From Phycisphaerales bacterium UBA5793 (lineage in GTDB: Bacteria; Planctomycetota; Phycisphaerae; Phycisphaerales; UBA5793): a stretch of 26,893 nt of DNA. Under the pieces are notes generated by a model that was given only the letters and a program-made list of their open reading frames with translations, did not search any database and had not been told where the DNA came from. A program made the translations under genes and the position numbers. Position 1 is the first letter of the stretch; every line of letters starts with the position of its first letter. The stretch is from NCBI GenBank assembly GCA_002418285.1, contig DIDT01000028.1, positions 1-26,893 of the forward strand. Direction: 5' to 3'. Below are positions 26,803 through 26,893 of the stretch, piece by piece.

Positions 26803-26893
<91 letters not shown>

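Overview
This GC-rich bacterial window carries about twenty-one protein genes and one tRNA, with short intergenic gaps and no mobile element, CRISPR array or rRNA. The combination of a HAF-repeat exported protein, large TPR lipoproteins, a flotillin/NfeD pair, a long IF-2, frequent TTG/GTG starts and several family-orphan membrane proteins suggests a Planctomycetota bacterium, possibly Phycisphaerae. That assignment is an inference from gene style; no marker phylogeny was run.

Layout. (1) 1-2990, minus strand: the N-terminal 309 residues of a secreted HAF-repeat protein that runs off the left edge, preceded by a G-rich intergenic stretch and a PolX/PHP repair polymerase. (2) 3094-6095, plus strand: a TerC-type membrane protein, a methyltransferase with a signal peptide, and a YihY/BrkB-type membrane protein. 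(3) 6128-16653, plus strand: a sigma70-like promoter, a roughly 330-nt leader rich in hairpins, then nusA, infB, rbfA, an endonuclease III-fold protein without the Fe-S cluster, a 1205-residue TPR lipoprotein and a YebC/TACO1-family gene. This is the translation/transcription core of the window; rimP, the usual first gene of the nusA operon, is absent. (4) 16646-19522, minus strand: a tightly coupled trio of a DUF4442-like hotdog protein, a roughly 12-segment membrane protein and a membrane-anchored orphan. (5) 19523-22479, plus strand: a structured divergent intergenic region, then a membrane-anchored thermonuclease, endonuclease IV and a second TPR lipoprotein. (6) 22485-26565, minus strand: an NfeD-like protein with a His/Asp/Gly-rich loop, a flotillin, a double zinc-ribbon protein, an orphan protein and QueF. 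(7) 26754-26892: a near-consensus promoter and tRNA-Ser(GCT) at the right edge.

Functional themes are translation (NusA, IF-2, RbfA, YebC, QueF, tRNA-Ser), DNA repair and nucleic-acid cleavage (PolX, Nfo, SNase, the EndoIII-fold protein) and envelope organisation (flotillin/NfeD, TerC, YihY, two TPR lipoproteins). The least explained parts are the NfeD-flotillin-zinc-ribbon-orphan-QueF operon, the EndoIII-like protein inside the nusA operon, the hotdog/membrane trio, and the structured leaders in front of nusA and the thermonuclease gene.
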